Notes: generated from the sequence alone by a model not told the origin. A DNA stretch of 64,000 nucleotides from an uncultured Prochlorococcus sp. (GCA_902625845.1 CACOCT010000003.1:1-64000), one strand, 5' to 3'; shown: positions 34,174-41,426, counted from the stretch's first letter. A program made the numbers and translations.

Positions 34174-34812
34174 TTAAAACAAACTCATTTGGTCAATAGG
34201 CTTTCTATTTATTTCTTCTACTAACCATCCATCAGGAGACCAACCCATCAAGAGGGGAAGTAAACCTTTTAATTCATCAGCATCTTTAATCTGCCCTGTC
34301 CATTGTTCCTCATATCCATCAGGTATGACAACAGGCATTCGGTGATGTAGTGGTTTAACTAGAGTATTTGGTTCGGTTGTTAAAATACAACAACTCTCTA
34401 TTTCAGTCCCATCAGGTGAACTCCACTTGCTCCAGATTCCTCCTAACCAAAAAGTCCCATAATTATCCTTTCGAATACGATATTTTTTTTCAAAAAAACC
34501 ATTCGCTGGTATCAAGCACCTTTTGTGTTTCCAACTTCCACTAAATAATTTTTTCTCTTCTATCGTTTCCGATCTTGCATTAAAGGGTCTTGGTCTTCCT
34601 TTATCAAAAGGGTCTTTAGACCAAGGTGAAATAAACCCCCATGACATAAAAGTAGTTTTAATTCTTCCTTCGTTTTTTATTACAAGAACAGGATCAGTGG
34701 GCCTTATTAAATTTTGCGCTTTGAATTTAGTATCAAGTCCGTTTGGATAATCTTTTTTTAGAATCTTTGGTAGTTTTTCAAAATTAGTTGTTAGTTCAAA
34801 TCTTCCGCACAT
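34174..34812 (-). CDS. SRAP/HMCES-family abasic-site sensor (YedK-like)
   Basis: Forms a covalent adduct with abasic sites in ssDNA via Cys2. All key residues are visible: MCGRFE (Cys2), NARSET, RCLIPANGFFEKK (catalytic Glu) and HHRMPVVI (His). 212 aa, normal length. A broken paralogue lies at 25171. Upstream there is an AAAAAGC/GCTCTTTT hairpin with T-run but no clear box. Its neighbour is the NAD-ligase-like protein, suggesting a DNA-damage role. Confidence 0.92.
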   Translation of the reverse strand: MCGRFELTTNFEKLPKILKKDYPNGLDTKFKAQNLIRPTDPVLVIKNEGRIKTTFMSWGFISPWSKDPFDKGRPRPFNARSETIEEKKLFSGSWKHKRCLIPANGFFEKKYRIRKDNYGTFWLGGIWSKWSSPDGTEIESCCILTTEPNTLVKPLHHRMPVVIPDGYEEQWTGQIKDADELKGLLPLLMGWSPDGWLVEEINRKPIDQMSLF

Positions 34813-34928
34813 TTATTTTGAAAATTCTCATAAACTCACTTTAAAAAAGAAAAGAGCTAATTGCTTTTTATTGTAAATATATCCTCAATCGTATTTTATA
34901 TATTTGGTACTAGAAATAAAAGCATCAT

Positions 34929-35084
34929 TTAATTTTCTTTTTCCCAAACTCTAGCAAGTTCTCTTAGTAAAGTTTTCACTTCCATATCTGACACACCAGA
35001 GTCTTTTTGGAATTGAGTACAAATTTCTTTAATCTGCTCATAAGCCTGCTCTAGTAATATCGTTTTTTGATCTGGGTTTGCCAT
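34929..35084 (-). CDS. Small helical protein, 51 aa
   Basis: Not in the ORF track. ATG at 35084, TAA at 34929-34931. Reads ANPDQKTILLEQAYEQIKEICTQF..VKTLLRELARVWEKEN, two soluble helices. Preceded by a box-hairpin leader. Not recognised. Confidence 0.6.
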   Translation of the reverse strand: MANPDQKTILLEQAYEQIKEICTQFQKDSGVSDMEVKTLLRELARVWEKEN

Positions 35085-35130
35085 TTTAAAAAAGGTTTAT
35101 ATCACCCCTTTAATTTAGATCAGTTTTCAA
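35085..35130 (-). promoter_or_regulatory. Box-hairpin leader F (before 34929 gene)
   Basis: Variant box TTGAAA-ACTG-ATCTAAATTAAA, then AAAGG-11 nt-CCTTT with a T-run, AAA and the ATG. Pairing is kept with a different stem. Confidence 0.7.
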
Positions 35131-35166
35131 ATAGCATCACTATAGCAATGTACAATTATGTATAAA

Positions 35167-35313
35167 TTATCTAGTCGTTTTTGTATATAAATTCTTTGTG
35201 TTTCCCTTATCTGTTGTGAACATTGCTGCTAATATTACACCAACTAAAAATGCAAATACCATTGTTATTCCTACTACTTCAGACATCCCGCTAGGTAGGT
35301 AATTTAAAAACAT
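35167..35313 (-). CDS. Single-TM peptide, 48 aa
   Basis: The track start is 35355; ATG at 35313 (MFLNYLPSGMSEV) is more likely. One span (GITMVFAFLVGVILAAMF) and a polar tail (TTDKGNTKNLY). Not recognised. Confidence 0.5.
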   Translation of the reverse strand: MFLNYLPSGMSEVVGITMVFAFLVGVILAAMFTTDKGNTKNLYTKTTR

Positions 35314-35433
35314 AATTAAATTAAAAGAATTGAAATCATATTTAAAAAGTAGCAATTAGTTAAAACTCAAACATTAATATCATTATTATTAATAGTATTT
35401 CCTGATAATCTTTACAATACTTCTATACTTTTC

Positions 35434-35690
35434 TCATTTCTTATTTACATCAGATGTTAAAGAGTAGTGATAGTTTTCAGCTTGCTTAGATTCACCTAGA
35501 TTCGTCCATCGTTGAAGAATCTCAGGTATATTCTCCTATTCACTTATTATTTGTATTCACGAACTTTTGAATATTTTCTTCTGAAGCTTTAAGCAGAATG
35601 ATAACTTTATAAGAATCATCTTTACTAACCCCTCTAAAAGTAGGTTTGATATAAAATTCAGAATCTCTTTACTCAACATCTTCTCTATTG
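35434..35690 (-). pseudogene. Decayed small gene
   Basis: Minus strand reads RDSEFYIKPTFRGVSKDDSY..LLKASEENIQKFVNTNNK, then in another frame IPEILQRWTNLGESKQAENY. A degenerate copy of the shared box (TTAACAATC..AAAATTAGA) lies ~90 bp upstream at 35776-35798. Confidence 0.55.
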
Positions 35691-35808
35691 AAAATCACTA
35701 ACTATTCTTCAACTGTTCTATGGATTCAAAATATTAAAATTGTTATGATTTTCGGTTGATAAGAAAGGTCTTGTCGCATCTAATTTTGGATAGATTGTTA
35801 ATCTTTAT

Positions 35809-36081
35809 TTATGAGTAGACTTTAGCGACTATTGGACCAGCTTCTTCATCAGTAAATACAGGTGTGGTTTCCCAATTGAGAAATTCACCCCACTCAGCAG
35901 CATGTTGATATATAGCTTTTGGATCATCAGTTTTCAAAACTATCCAACCCTCTAGAGACCCAGGTGCATGATATCTTCCTATCATCTCAACTCCAGGATA
36001 ATTCCCCCCCCCACCAAGAAATTTTTCTGCACCTTTTTGATGATATCCAGTCTTAAATGACCAATGCTGAACGTAGAGCAT
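35809..36081 (-). CDS. DUF3303-family protein, 90 aa
   Basis: MLYVQHWSFKTGYHQKG, MIGRYHAPGSLEGWIVLKTDD and IYQHAAEWGEFL..TTPVFTDEEA are the recognisable DUF3303 blocks. Small ferredoxin-like fold, function unknown. A C9 homopolymer (36004-36012) encodes GGGG after KFL and could slip during replication. Confidence 0.8.
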   Translation of the reverse strand: MLYVQHWSFKTGYHQKGAEKFLGGGGNYPGVEMIGRYHAPGSLEGWIVLKTDDPKAIYQHAAEWGEFLNWETTPVFTDEEAGPIVAKVYS

Positions 36082-36239
36082 TTTTATATTTTTAATTGGC
36101 TTTCTATTAGTAGCAAGAAAAATGATTAATGAAAATAAATTTTTTCCATTTCATGAGAGCAAATTTCAGTTAATTCATTAAAAAAACAAAAAAAAGACGC
36201 CTGCTGGCTTTTACTGATTGCTATCGGTGAAATTTTTTA

Positions 36240-36283
36240 TGCCCTCGTTCGGACTTGAACTCGAGACCTCACCCTTACCAAGG
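36240..36283 (-). repeat. tRNA-Thr 3' fragment (left attachment site)
   Basis: TGCCCTCG, GGACTTGAAC and CCTCACCCTTACCAAGGG are shared with the tRNA-Thr at 45295. The anticodon-arm block of 18 bp is identical. The similarity ends at the anticodon stem, as expected for a tyrosine-recombinase crossover there. The T-arm carries several mismatches. Confidence 0.85.
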
Positions 36284-36352
36284 GAGATAATTATTTGATA
36301 TAAGCTAGTAATTGCAATTGTTTATAGAGAAATATATATTAAATTTCACTTA

Positions 36353-36386
36353 ATTAGTGCGAAAATTAGTGCGAAATTAGTGCATA
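36353..36386 (+). repeat. Three direct repeats ATTAGTGC at the left end
   Basis: ATTAGTGCGAA at 36353 and 36365, and ATTAGTGCATAA at 36376. The same triad occurs at 45158-45186 next to the integrase. Likely recombinase arm-binding sites. Confidence 0.7.
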
Positions 36387-36408
36387 ATAAGGTTAATTAG
36401 TTTGATTT

Positions 36409-36750
36409 ATGCATAAAAGAGCAACTAAACAAGAAACTGAATTAAGAGTTGCACATGCTGCCGAATTAGTTGCTGAAGGACAAGCTTATTCTTCAATTAC
36501 CACCCATGTCGCCGCGAAATATCGAATATCAAGAAGAAGAGCAAGAGAAATCACAAACAAAGCCTACCTTTTACTAAAAAATGATATCGAGGAAGGGGAC
36601 TTAAATCGTCCTGAGATGATAGCAAAATTATTATGTACTTTAGAGACTGCAATGCATAGAGCAATGCAGGAAAAACAATATTCAGCAGTTGCAAGTAATG
36701 CAAAAGTTCTTATGAAGTTAGTTGGCTTAGAAGCAAAAGTAAAAAGTTAG
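36409..36750 (+). CDS. Phage terminase small-subunit-like HTH protein, 113 aa
   Basis: An N-terminal helix-turn-helix (YSSITTHVAAKYRISRRRAREI) is followed by a helical oligomerisation region (MIAKLLCTLETAMHRAMQEKQYSAVASNAKVLMKLVGLEAK) that matches the usual end of TerS proteins (..A....L.KL.GL). TerS recognises packaging sites; satellites use their own to redirect helper capsids. A plain transcription regulator is the alternative. It lies between two tRNA fragments. Confidence 0.6.
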   Translation: MHKRATKQETELRVAHAAELVAEGQAYSSITTHVAAKYRISRRRAREITNKAYLLLKNDIEEGDLNRPEMIAKLLCTLETAMHRAMQEKQYSAVASNAKVLMKLVGLEAKVKS

Positions 36751-36801
36751 AGCGGGTGCTTTGGGAGCACTAGGTCGCAGGTTCGAATCCTGTCGCCCCG
36801 A
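36751..36801 (+). repeat. Truncated tRNA-Pro(TGG) 3' portion
   Basis: GCGGGTGCTTTGGGAGCAC is the anticodon arm (anticodon TGG), and GCAGGTTCGAATCCTGTC is the T-arm, ending CGCCCCGA. The acceptor 5' strand and D-arm are missing; the sequence joins the TerS stop directly. An attachment-site remnant for a second, tRNA-Pro-targeting element. Confidence 0.85.
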
Positions 36802-36819
36802 CTCAGTAAATCCAAGTGC

Positions 36820-36848
36820 AAGACAGGTTTCCCAAGCCTGTCTTTTTT
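36820..36848 (+). terminator. Rho-independent terminator after the tRNA-Pro remnant
   Basis: AAGACAGG pairs with CCTGTCTT around TTTCCCAAG and is followed by a T-run. It looks like the native terminator of the tRNA-Pro locus carried along, and would also end terS transcripts. Confidence 0.85.
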
Positions 36849-36931
36849 ATTTGTTTTCATTCTCAGATGAGAAAGGGGATCTCTAGGGGGATCTAGTTTG
36901 TAGTTACAAGTACGGATTGGTGCTTATTTAA

Positions 36932-37522
36932 CTAAAGATTATCGGTATCAGCAGCGTCTTCCTCCTCATAGCATTTATCAGTATTTATAAATTCATAATT
37001 TAAGGTAACTACTCCCTCACCTGTTGTTCTCGCATGAGTATCTAAGGCAATGTAATTTAGATGGTTAGGTAAATTATTATTTTCTTTATCCCATATAGAG
37101 GTTAAGTATCTTTCCTTTTGATATAGTCCCATCATCCAATATTTCTCCTCATCCTAAATACTTCCAGATTTTACAAAATCATATTTTTCTCCATTTCCAT
37201 ATTTTTTATTCAAAGCATTTTCAAAAAATTCAAATTTAGATTTTAATTGATCTCCAAAAGAATTTGTTTGAATTGATGTGGCTCTACCAATTATTCTGCA
37301 TAAACCACTTATTGGTGTAATAAGAAGACTGTAATTATCTAATTTTGAATTTCCTTTTGGTAATTTATCTTTGAAATACCAATAGCCTCCATCATTACTT
37401 AACTTCACACCTTTTTTTCTAATTGCTTTTACTGTCTCTCCCACTTCTAATCCAAACTGTCCTGATAGGACTTCCAAAGGAAATGAGATAGCTATAAGAA
37501 TAGGAAAAATAAATCTAAGCAT
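36932..37522 (-). pseudogene. Exported protein interrupted by one in-frame TAG
   Basis: The track shows two ORFs (37154-37522 and 36932-37135), but both lie in the same frame. From ATG 37522: signal peptide FIFPILIAISFPLEVLSG, a domain ending YDFVKSGSI, then TAG, then DEEKYWMMGLYQKERYLTSIWD to the end. Reading TAG as TGG (Trp) gives a smooth ~196-aa secreted protein. Family unknown. Recent nonsense mutation or sequencing error. Confidence 0.7.
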
Positions 37523-37669
37523 AATAAATTACTACTTAATATATAGAGTAATTATTTTCTATTAAATATCAATAATTCCTGAAGGTTCTCCCTCTAGCCT
37601 TTCCATTAATTCTCTAAGTTGGTTAAATTGCAGCTAGTAAAGGTATTAAAAATATTTTCTTAAAGATTA

Positions 37670-38056
37670 CTAATCCCTAGGAAGTATTCTATTTAATTCT
37701 GGATATTCAATTCTTAATTCTTCTATAAATGCATCAACAGTTTTCGATATCTCTCCTTTATATTTTAGATATTCCGAAACTTGAAATAATTTCATCGTTG
37801 ATTTTGTTAGAAGTAAAGTTGCAAGAGGAGATTTATCTGCCAATTTATTTGAGGGAAAATATTTTATAGCTTCAGGATAAGTTTCTTCCATATCCTCAAT
37901 ATAGTTTTCTATCTTTTCATTTAATTCATCATATTTTGTTGATAGAAACTTTTTGGTATTTAAATATTCAAATCCAGCAAATATAAAAACAACAGGGAAA
38001 CTCAAAAATAATATTGAAAGAGAAATCCTTAGAAGATTCTGGGAAAATTTTTCCAT
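37670..38056 (-). CDS. Membrane-anchored protein, 128 aa
   Basis: N-terminal anchor (LSILFLSFPVVFIFAGFEYL), then a helical, acidic domain. Two similar segments (YIEDMEETYPEAIKYFPSN and FIEELRIEYPELNRILPRD) suggest an internal duplication. Function unknown. Preceded by leader G. Confidence 0.65.
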   Translation of the reverse strand: MEKFSQNLLRISLSILFLSFPVVFIFAGFEYLNTKKFLSTKYDELNEKIENYIEDMEETYPEAIKYFPSNKLADKSPLATLLLTKSTMKLFQVSEYLKYKGEISKTVDAFIEELRIEYPELNRILPRD

Positions 38057-38099
38057 AAAAAAAGAGGATCTTATCCCTCTAATTTAGATCAGCTGTCAA
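38057..38099 (-). promoter_or_regulatory. Box-hairpin leader G (before 37670 gene)
   Basis: TTGACA-GCTG-ATCTAAATTAGA followed by AGAGG-GATAAGAT-CCTCT and a T7 run reaching the ATG. Confidence 0.8.
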
Positions 38100-38177
38100 C
38101 CAAGTAAATACTAATCCATTCGAGTTAATAAATAATTCCAATCAATATTTCAACCATTTTTACTATCAATAGGAAAT

Positions 38178-38775
38178 TTATTTAAAAAATCTAATAGTCT
38201 TAATATCGCTTTCAAATGCACCAGCTTTTTCAATTTGAAGTTCTCCTTTTTTAGCTATGCCAATATGAGAACTTAGATCAGTTGGTGGTTCATATATATG
38301 TAATTCCCTCTCTAGAAATACATGATCTAAAAATTGTTTAATGGCTCTTACGATATAGTTGCGACATACACTCTCTGGTTTCCAATCTTTTACGCAAATA
38401 TCTATTAGATCAGCAGGATTAATTGGTGGATTATTTTAACTAACTATATCAAGAGCCACTTTATATGGAGGTAAATATTTTTATTGAAAGTTGATTCTGT
38501 TATTGGAGTCCCGAAATTGATCTTTTGATCTAAAAAACTTTCTAATATGTGAACCCAATCCTTATCCTTTTTAGGTTCGTTACCTTGATCTAATTCTGCA
38601 GCAGCTTTTAATTTATGTCCTTCAATAATAAATTTCTAAATATTTCAAGTTTTTTATAAAGCATTATCAAATGTTGTGGGAGACCAATCAAATGGAAGCA
38701 TTACTGATTGCTGTTTTTCATCTTTCTTAATTTAAGTTGAACCTTACCTCTTCTCTCATTGGAAGTTATACCCAT
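38178..38775 (-). pseudogene. Decayed tyrosine integrase, N-terminal half
   Basis: Minus-strand pieces in several frames include VMLPFDWSPTTFDNAL, IEGHKLKAAAELDQGNEPKKD, KVALDIVS, NPPINPADLIDICVKDWKPES and IKQFLDHV. These follow the SAM-like/core-binding half of marine cyanobacterial phage-type integrases. Multiple stops and frameshifts; the catalytic half (R..H-x-x-R..Y) is absent. It is not a copy of the intact integrase at 43795. Confidence 0.75.
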
Positions 38776-38777
38776 CA

Positions 38778-39107
38778 TTAGGGTTTTTCAATTGGAAGTT
38801 TAGGCTTTTGAATTGGAAGTTCAGAAGCACTATTAGTTGATTGAACTAAAAGTTTTAATAATTCTGCTTGCCTCTTAGATTGACTAGCAGTTGTTCCTAA
38901 TGATCCAACAGCGGCACTAGTCACTGCCATTGTTCCAGCTGGAGTAAGTGAAATTAACAATAAATTCCAGTTTCGATTGTAATTAGTATTCTGAACGGAT
39001 TTTAATCCTAGGAAAATGCTAATTAGCAGTCCAACTAATCCAAATATTTGGCAGATGGTTCCAAAAAAAGAATCTTTAGCATTTGCTTCATTAAGTAGCT
39101 CTTCCAT
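38778..39107 (-). CDS. Two-TM protein with Pro-Lys tail repeats, 109 aa
   Basis: Two hydrophobic regions (TICQIFGLVGLLISIFLGL and LLLISLTPAGTMAVTSAAVG) and a tail with the repeat LPIQKP-KLPIEKP. Leader H lies upstream. Not recognised. Confidence 0.6.
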   Translation of the reverse strand: MEELLNEANAKDSFFGTICQIFGLVGLLISIFLGLKSVQNTNYNRNWNLLLISLTPAGTMAVTSAAVGSLGTTASQSKRQAELLKLLVQSTNSASELPIQKPKLPIEKP

Positions 39108-39148
39108 AAAAATAAGATTTTATTCTTCTAATTTAGATCAGCTGTCAA
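39108..39148 (-). promoter_or_regulatory. Box-hairpin leader H (before 38778 gene)
   Basis: TTGACA-GCTG-ATCTAAATTAGA, then AAGA-ATAAAA-TCTT and ATTTTT before the ATG. Confidence 0.75.
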
Positions 39149-39172
39149 CCAAATTAATTATTTCATGAAGCC

Positions 39173-39274
39173 TTATTTCTTAGAGGTCATCTTAAAAGTT
39201 ATATATGCAAACCCACCAAGCAATAACAAACTAACAACACCATAAGTAATTGCTATGCCATACATATAAGTCAT
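39173..39274 (-). CDS. Single-TM peptide, 33 aa
   Basis: Not in the ORF track. ATG at 39274 directly follows the stop of the 37-aa gene (TAAATG). Reads MTYMYGIAITYGVVSLLLLGG, one span, then a TFKMTSKK tail. A broken copy lies at 30965. Confidence 0.6.
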   Translation of the reverse strand: MTYMYGIAITYGVVSLLLLGGFAYITFKMTSKK

Positions 39275-39388
39275 TTATTTGGTATTTATTTTTTTCGTAA
39301 TTCTAAGATAAACATATAAACCAACACCTAGAAGAAAGACATCTAAATAAATATGCCATGGTGGAAATATCTGATGCAACAGTTCCAT
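39275..39388 (-). CDS. Single-TM peptide, 37 aa
   Basis: Not in the ORF track. ATG at 39388. FPPWHIYLDVFLLGVGLYVYL is one span, with RITKKINTK as tail. The leader I cassette upstream supports a real gene; it forms a pair with the 33-aa peptide. Confidence 0.6.
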   Translation of the reverse strand: MELLHQIFPPWHIYLDVFLLGVGLYVYLRITKKINTK

Positions 39389-39434
39389 TTAAAGAAGAGG
39401 GTTGTTATAGCCCCTATTTTAGATCTAATGTCAA
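39389..39434 (-). promoter_or_regulatory. Box-hairpin leader I (before 39275 gene)
   Basis: TTGACA-TTAG-ATCTAAAATAGG, then AGGG-GCTATAACAA-CCCT and CTTCTTTAA before the ATG. Confidence 0.7.
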
Positions 39435-39437
39435 TTA

Positions 39438-39785
39438 TCAAGAAAAGACTGGTGGATAAGGTGTTTTTCCATTCATTAAAGCTGTATCAATTGGTTTGCA
39501 GATATTCATCAGTGCATCTTGTCCAAACCCCGGTCCAGAAGGTCCATCTATAAACTCCTGAAATTCCTCAGCAGAAATACCTTCTTTTACTTCCCAAAAA
39601 CAATATACAGGGCCAGTTTTAGTTACGGCATTTGCAGAATGGTTATAAAATCCTTTTTTTTTATTAGCTGCCACGGCATCGTCCCATCCACCGCCAGGGG
39701 CCATTGCTGCATAAGCTGTTTCCCACCATTTTTCAGCTTTTCCTGCCTTAAATTCATGATGAACGATATAAAACGTTGAAGACAT
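39438..39785 (-). CDS. Conserved small protein, 115 aa (alpha/beta-barrel dimer type)
   Basis: STFYIVHHEFKAGKAEKWWETAY, GFYNHSANAV, PVYCFWEVKEGISAEEFQEF and DGPSGPGFG are well-conserved-looking blocks I associate with Prochlorococcus-specific small proteins of DUF3303-like shape. Function unknown. A dead copy is at 21055. Leader I begins right at its 3' end. Track ORFs 39519 (+) and 39623 (-) are shadows. Confidence 0.7.
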   Translation of the reverse strand: MSSTFYIVHHEFKAGKAEKWWETAYAAMAPGGGWDDAVAANKKKGFYNHSANAVTKTGPVYCFWEVKEGISAEEFQEFIDGPSGPGFGQDALMNICKPIDTALMNGKTPYPPVFS

Positions 39786-39926
39786 AAAATAATATTTGAA
39801 CTGATGATTAACATACTTCGAATAAGTAAAGGAAAGATTAATTTATTTCCAAATTTAGATTTTCAAATTTCTGAATCAACTTTACTTGAACATCAATATT
39901 ATCTTCGAATTATTTATAATTTCAGT

Positions 39927-40115
39927 ATGACTTTAAGTTCTTACAGAATGCATAAGATTTATCTGGCCGCGACCATGGGTTATGGTCTTGGCTCTGATGA
40001 TCCAGAAGAACTTGCTTATTACAATAGGTTGAGAAAAGAAATGGATATTATGAAAAAGGACTCAATCAAGAAAGGGATACCTCTAACTTGGGATATCCCA
40101 AAGGGAATTGATTGA
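39927..40115 (+). CDS. Small conserved protein, 62 aa; paralogue of 27532
   Basis: The track start at 39804 is too early; ATG at 39927 matches the start of the paralogue at 27532 (TLSSYRMH.IYLAATM.YGLG). Soluble helical protein ending IPLTWDIPKGID. Its TGA overlaps the ATG of the next peptide (TGATG). Confidence 0.7.
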   Translation: MTLSSYRMHKIYLAATMGYGLGSDDPEELAYYNRLRKEMDIMKKDSIKKGIPLTWDIPKGID

Positions 40116-40210
40116 TGAGTCTGAATACTTTTTTATTAATTGATGGGAGCCTAATGCTTGTTGGATTACCGTTATTGATGATCCTAAAAGGCAAAAAGAA
40201 GACTCCCTAA
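40115..40210 (+). CDS. Single-TM peptide, 31 aa
   Basis: Not in the ORF track. Starts inside the stop of the 62-aa gene (TGATG). NTFLLIDGSLMLVGLPLLMIL is one span, KGKKKTP the tail. The same gene pair occurs at 27532-27815 with this peptide broken. Confidence 0.6.
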   Translation: MSLNTFLLIDGSLMLVGLPLLMILKGKKKTP

Positions 40211-40321
40211 ATAATTATTATCAAGAAGTAAACTTGTATTATCAAACTTGAAAATACCGAATTTCTCAAATTGTTTTGCTGTTAAAAAGCGGTACAACCA
40301 TTAAGCGTTTCATTTATTGGC

Positions 40322-40489
40322 TTATAAGAATTTCAAAGGATAATTAACATTGTTGGGTTCAAGATGTTTTGTGTAACAAGCTGTTGTGCAATCCACTCCC
40401 TCAGCATTAATACTGCAAGATGTTATGCATTCAAAAAAACTTTCCAAAGCATCTGTATCTTTAATATTTGTATAAATGTCTTTTTTCAT
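40322..40489 (-). CDS. Twin-CX3C small protein, 55 aa
   Basis: The track start at 40522 gives 66 aa; ATG at 40489 (MKKDIYTNIKD) is likelier. CITSC-x8-CTTAC has the same spacing as the protein at 26518, and both have (D/E)S-(Y/F)-FEC before it. Possible disulfide-linked hairpin or metal binder. Function unknown. Confidence 0.6.
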   Translation of the reverse strand: MKKDIYTNIKDTDALESFFECITSCSINAEGVDCTTACYTKHLEPNNVNYPLKFL

Positions 40490-40581
40490 TGTTAAACCTA
40501 TACTCTGAAGCTTATTTAGCAAATATTTAATTATGAAGTCAAATTTTTGGTAAAGTACCTAGTCTTTTTTGGAATAATGCC

Positions 40582-40610
40582 ACACTATAGAAAAAATGGT
40601 CCAATAGTGT
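40582..40610. repeat. Inverted repeat ACACTAT/ATAGTGT
   Basis: Perfect 7-bp inverted repeat with a 15-nt spacer, no T-run. Possibly an operator in the ~300-bp spacer before the 79-aa gene. Confidence 0.5.
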
Positions 40611-40655
40611 AAGTAGAAAACTTATTAATTAAGTTATATTTTTACTCTATGGATT

Positions 40656-40738
40656 ATCGGTTTTTACGATTCGGTTTTGAAGTGTAAACCGAAGTTCGGT
40701 GTATTTGCCCTATATAATCATTCGGTTTGCGACATTAC
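40656..40738. repeat. Cluster of TTCGGTTT repeats (iteron- or operator-like)
   Basis: ATCGGTTTTT (40656), ATTCGGTTTT (40669), AAACCGAA inverted (40686), TTCGGT (40695) and ATTCGGTTT (40730): five related copies within 83 bp just upstream of the 79-aa gene, in both orientations. Confidence 0.65.
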
Positions 40739-40790
40739 AAACATTACTTATTCATATAAAGATAGGTATGTACTTATTCAGAGGTAAACA

Positions 40791-41030
40791 ATGTATTCAA
40801 TGTTTGATCTATTCTTTGATACTCCTGCATATAGACCCGTATATGTAATCTCTGATAGTGAGATGAAGGAGTTACAAAGAACACAAAATCAAGATGAACT
40901 TGAGGAAATTCGTAATCAAAAGAAAAGACTTGAAGAAGCATACAAAGCTCAAGTCAAACATCTTAATGAAAGAGAAAAAGAGTTAAGAACTGAACTAAAA
41001 GCTATTGAACCCGCTAAGAAAAAAGTTTAG
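40791..41030 (+). CDS. Coiled-coil protein, 79 aa, phage-like
   Basis: A short hydrophobic start (FDLFFDTPAYRPVYVISD) and a long charged coiled coil (EEIRNQKKRLEEAYKAQVKHLNERE). I associate this layout with small T4-like cyanophage proteins, but only from memory. ATG at 40800 is an alternative start. It has its own terminator and a repeat cluster upstream, so it is an independent unit. Confidence 0.6.
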   Translation: MYSMFDLFFDTPAYRPVYVISDSEMKELQRTQNQDELEEIRNQKKRLEEAYKAQVKHLNEREKELRTELKAIEPAKKKV

Positions 41031-41050
41031 TTTTTGATTTTTTTTATCGA

Positions 41051-41076
41051 AAAGAGGGTTTATCCCTCTTTTTTTT
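41051..41076 (+). terminator. Rho-independent terminator after the 79-aa gene
   Basis: AAAGAGGG-TTTAT-CCCTCTTT followed by T6. It lies 20 bp past the stop and may also serve the minus-strand gene through its A-run. Confidence 0.85.
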
Positions 41077-41092
41077 ATGACAGTAAAAATAT

Positions 41093-41275
41093 TTACCACC
41101 ACATACCGAGATTTAATTTTTTGGGTTCTGTATTACATGCAAGCTCACACTCGCTTAACTCTCTGACTGAGAGAGCCTCAAGTATTCTTGCCATATCAAT
41201 AGAAGATAGTTCTCCATTGACGTTCCACTTAAGTGTAGTTTTACGTTGAGGTGTGCTTTTTGTTTTCTTCATCAT
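41093..41275 (-). CDS. Basic hypothetical protein, 60 aa
   Basis: Lysine-rich start (KKTKSTPQRKTTLKW), a helix (SSIDMARILEALSVRELSE) and CELACNTEPKK with two cysteines. The plus-strand ORF 41034-41249 is its shadow. Convergent with the 79-aa gene. Not recognised. Confidence 0.55.
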   Translation of the reverse strand: MMKKTKSTPQRKTTLKWNVNGELSSIDMARILEALSVRELSECELACNTEPKKLNLGMWW

Positions 41276-41426
41276 GACTTTTTAAGGTCGGGGATAATTA
41301 AATAGCATGATTATTTAAAATTCACAAATAAAATGTGAAGTTTTTATAAGTTAAGGAATTAAATTTATTTATCAAAAATCTAGAAATTCAATTAGCGGTG
41401 TAATTAGTAAGCGTTTCATGTAAAAG

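Noticed and set aside
41034-41249. 71-aa plus-strand ORF
   Set aside because: Covers a terminator and lies antisense to a better-looking basic protein.
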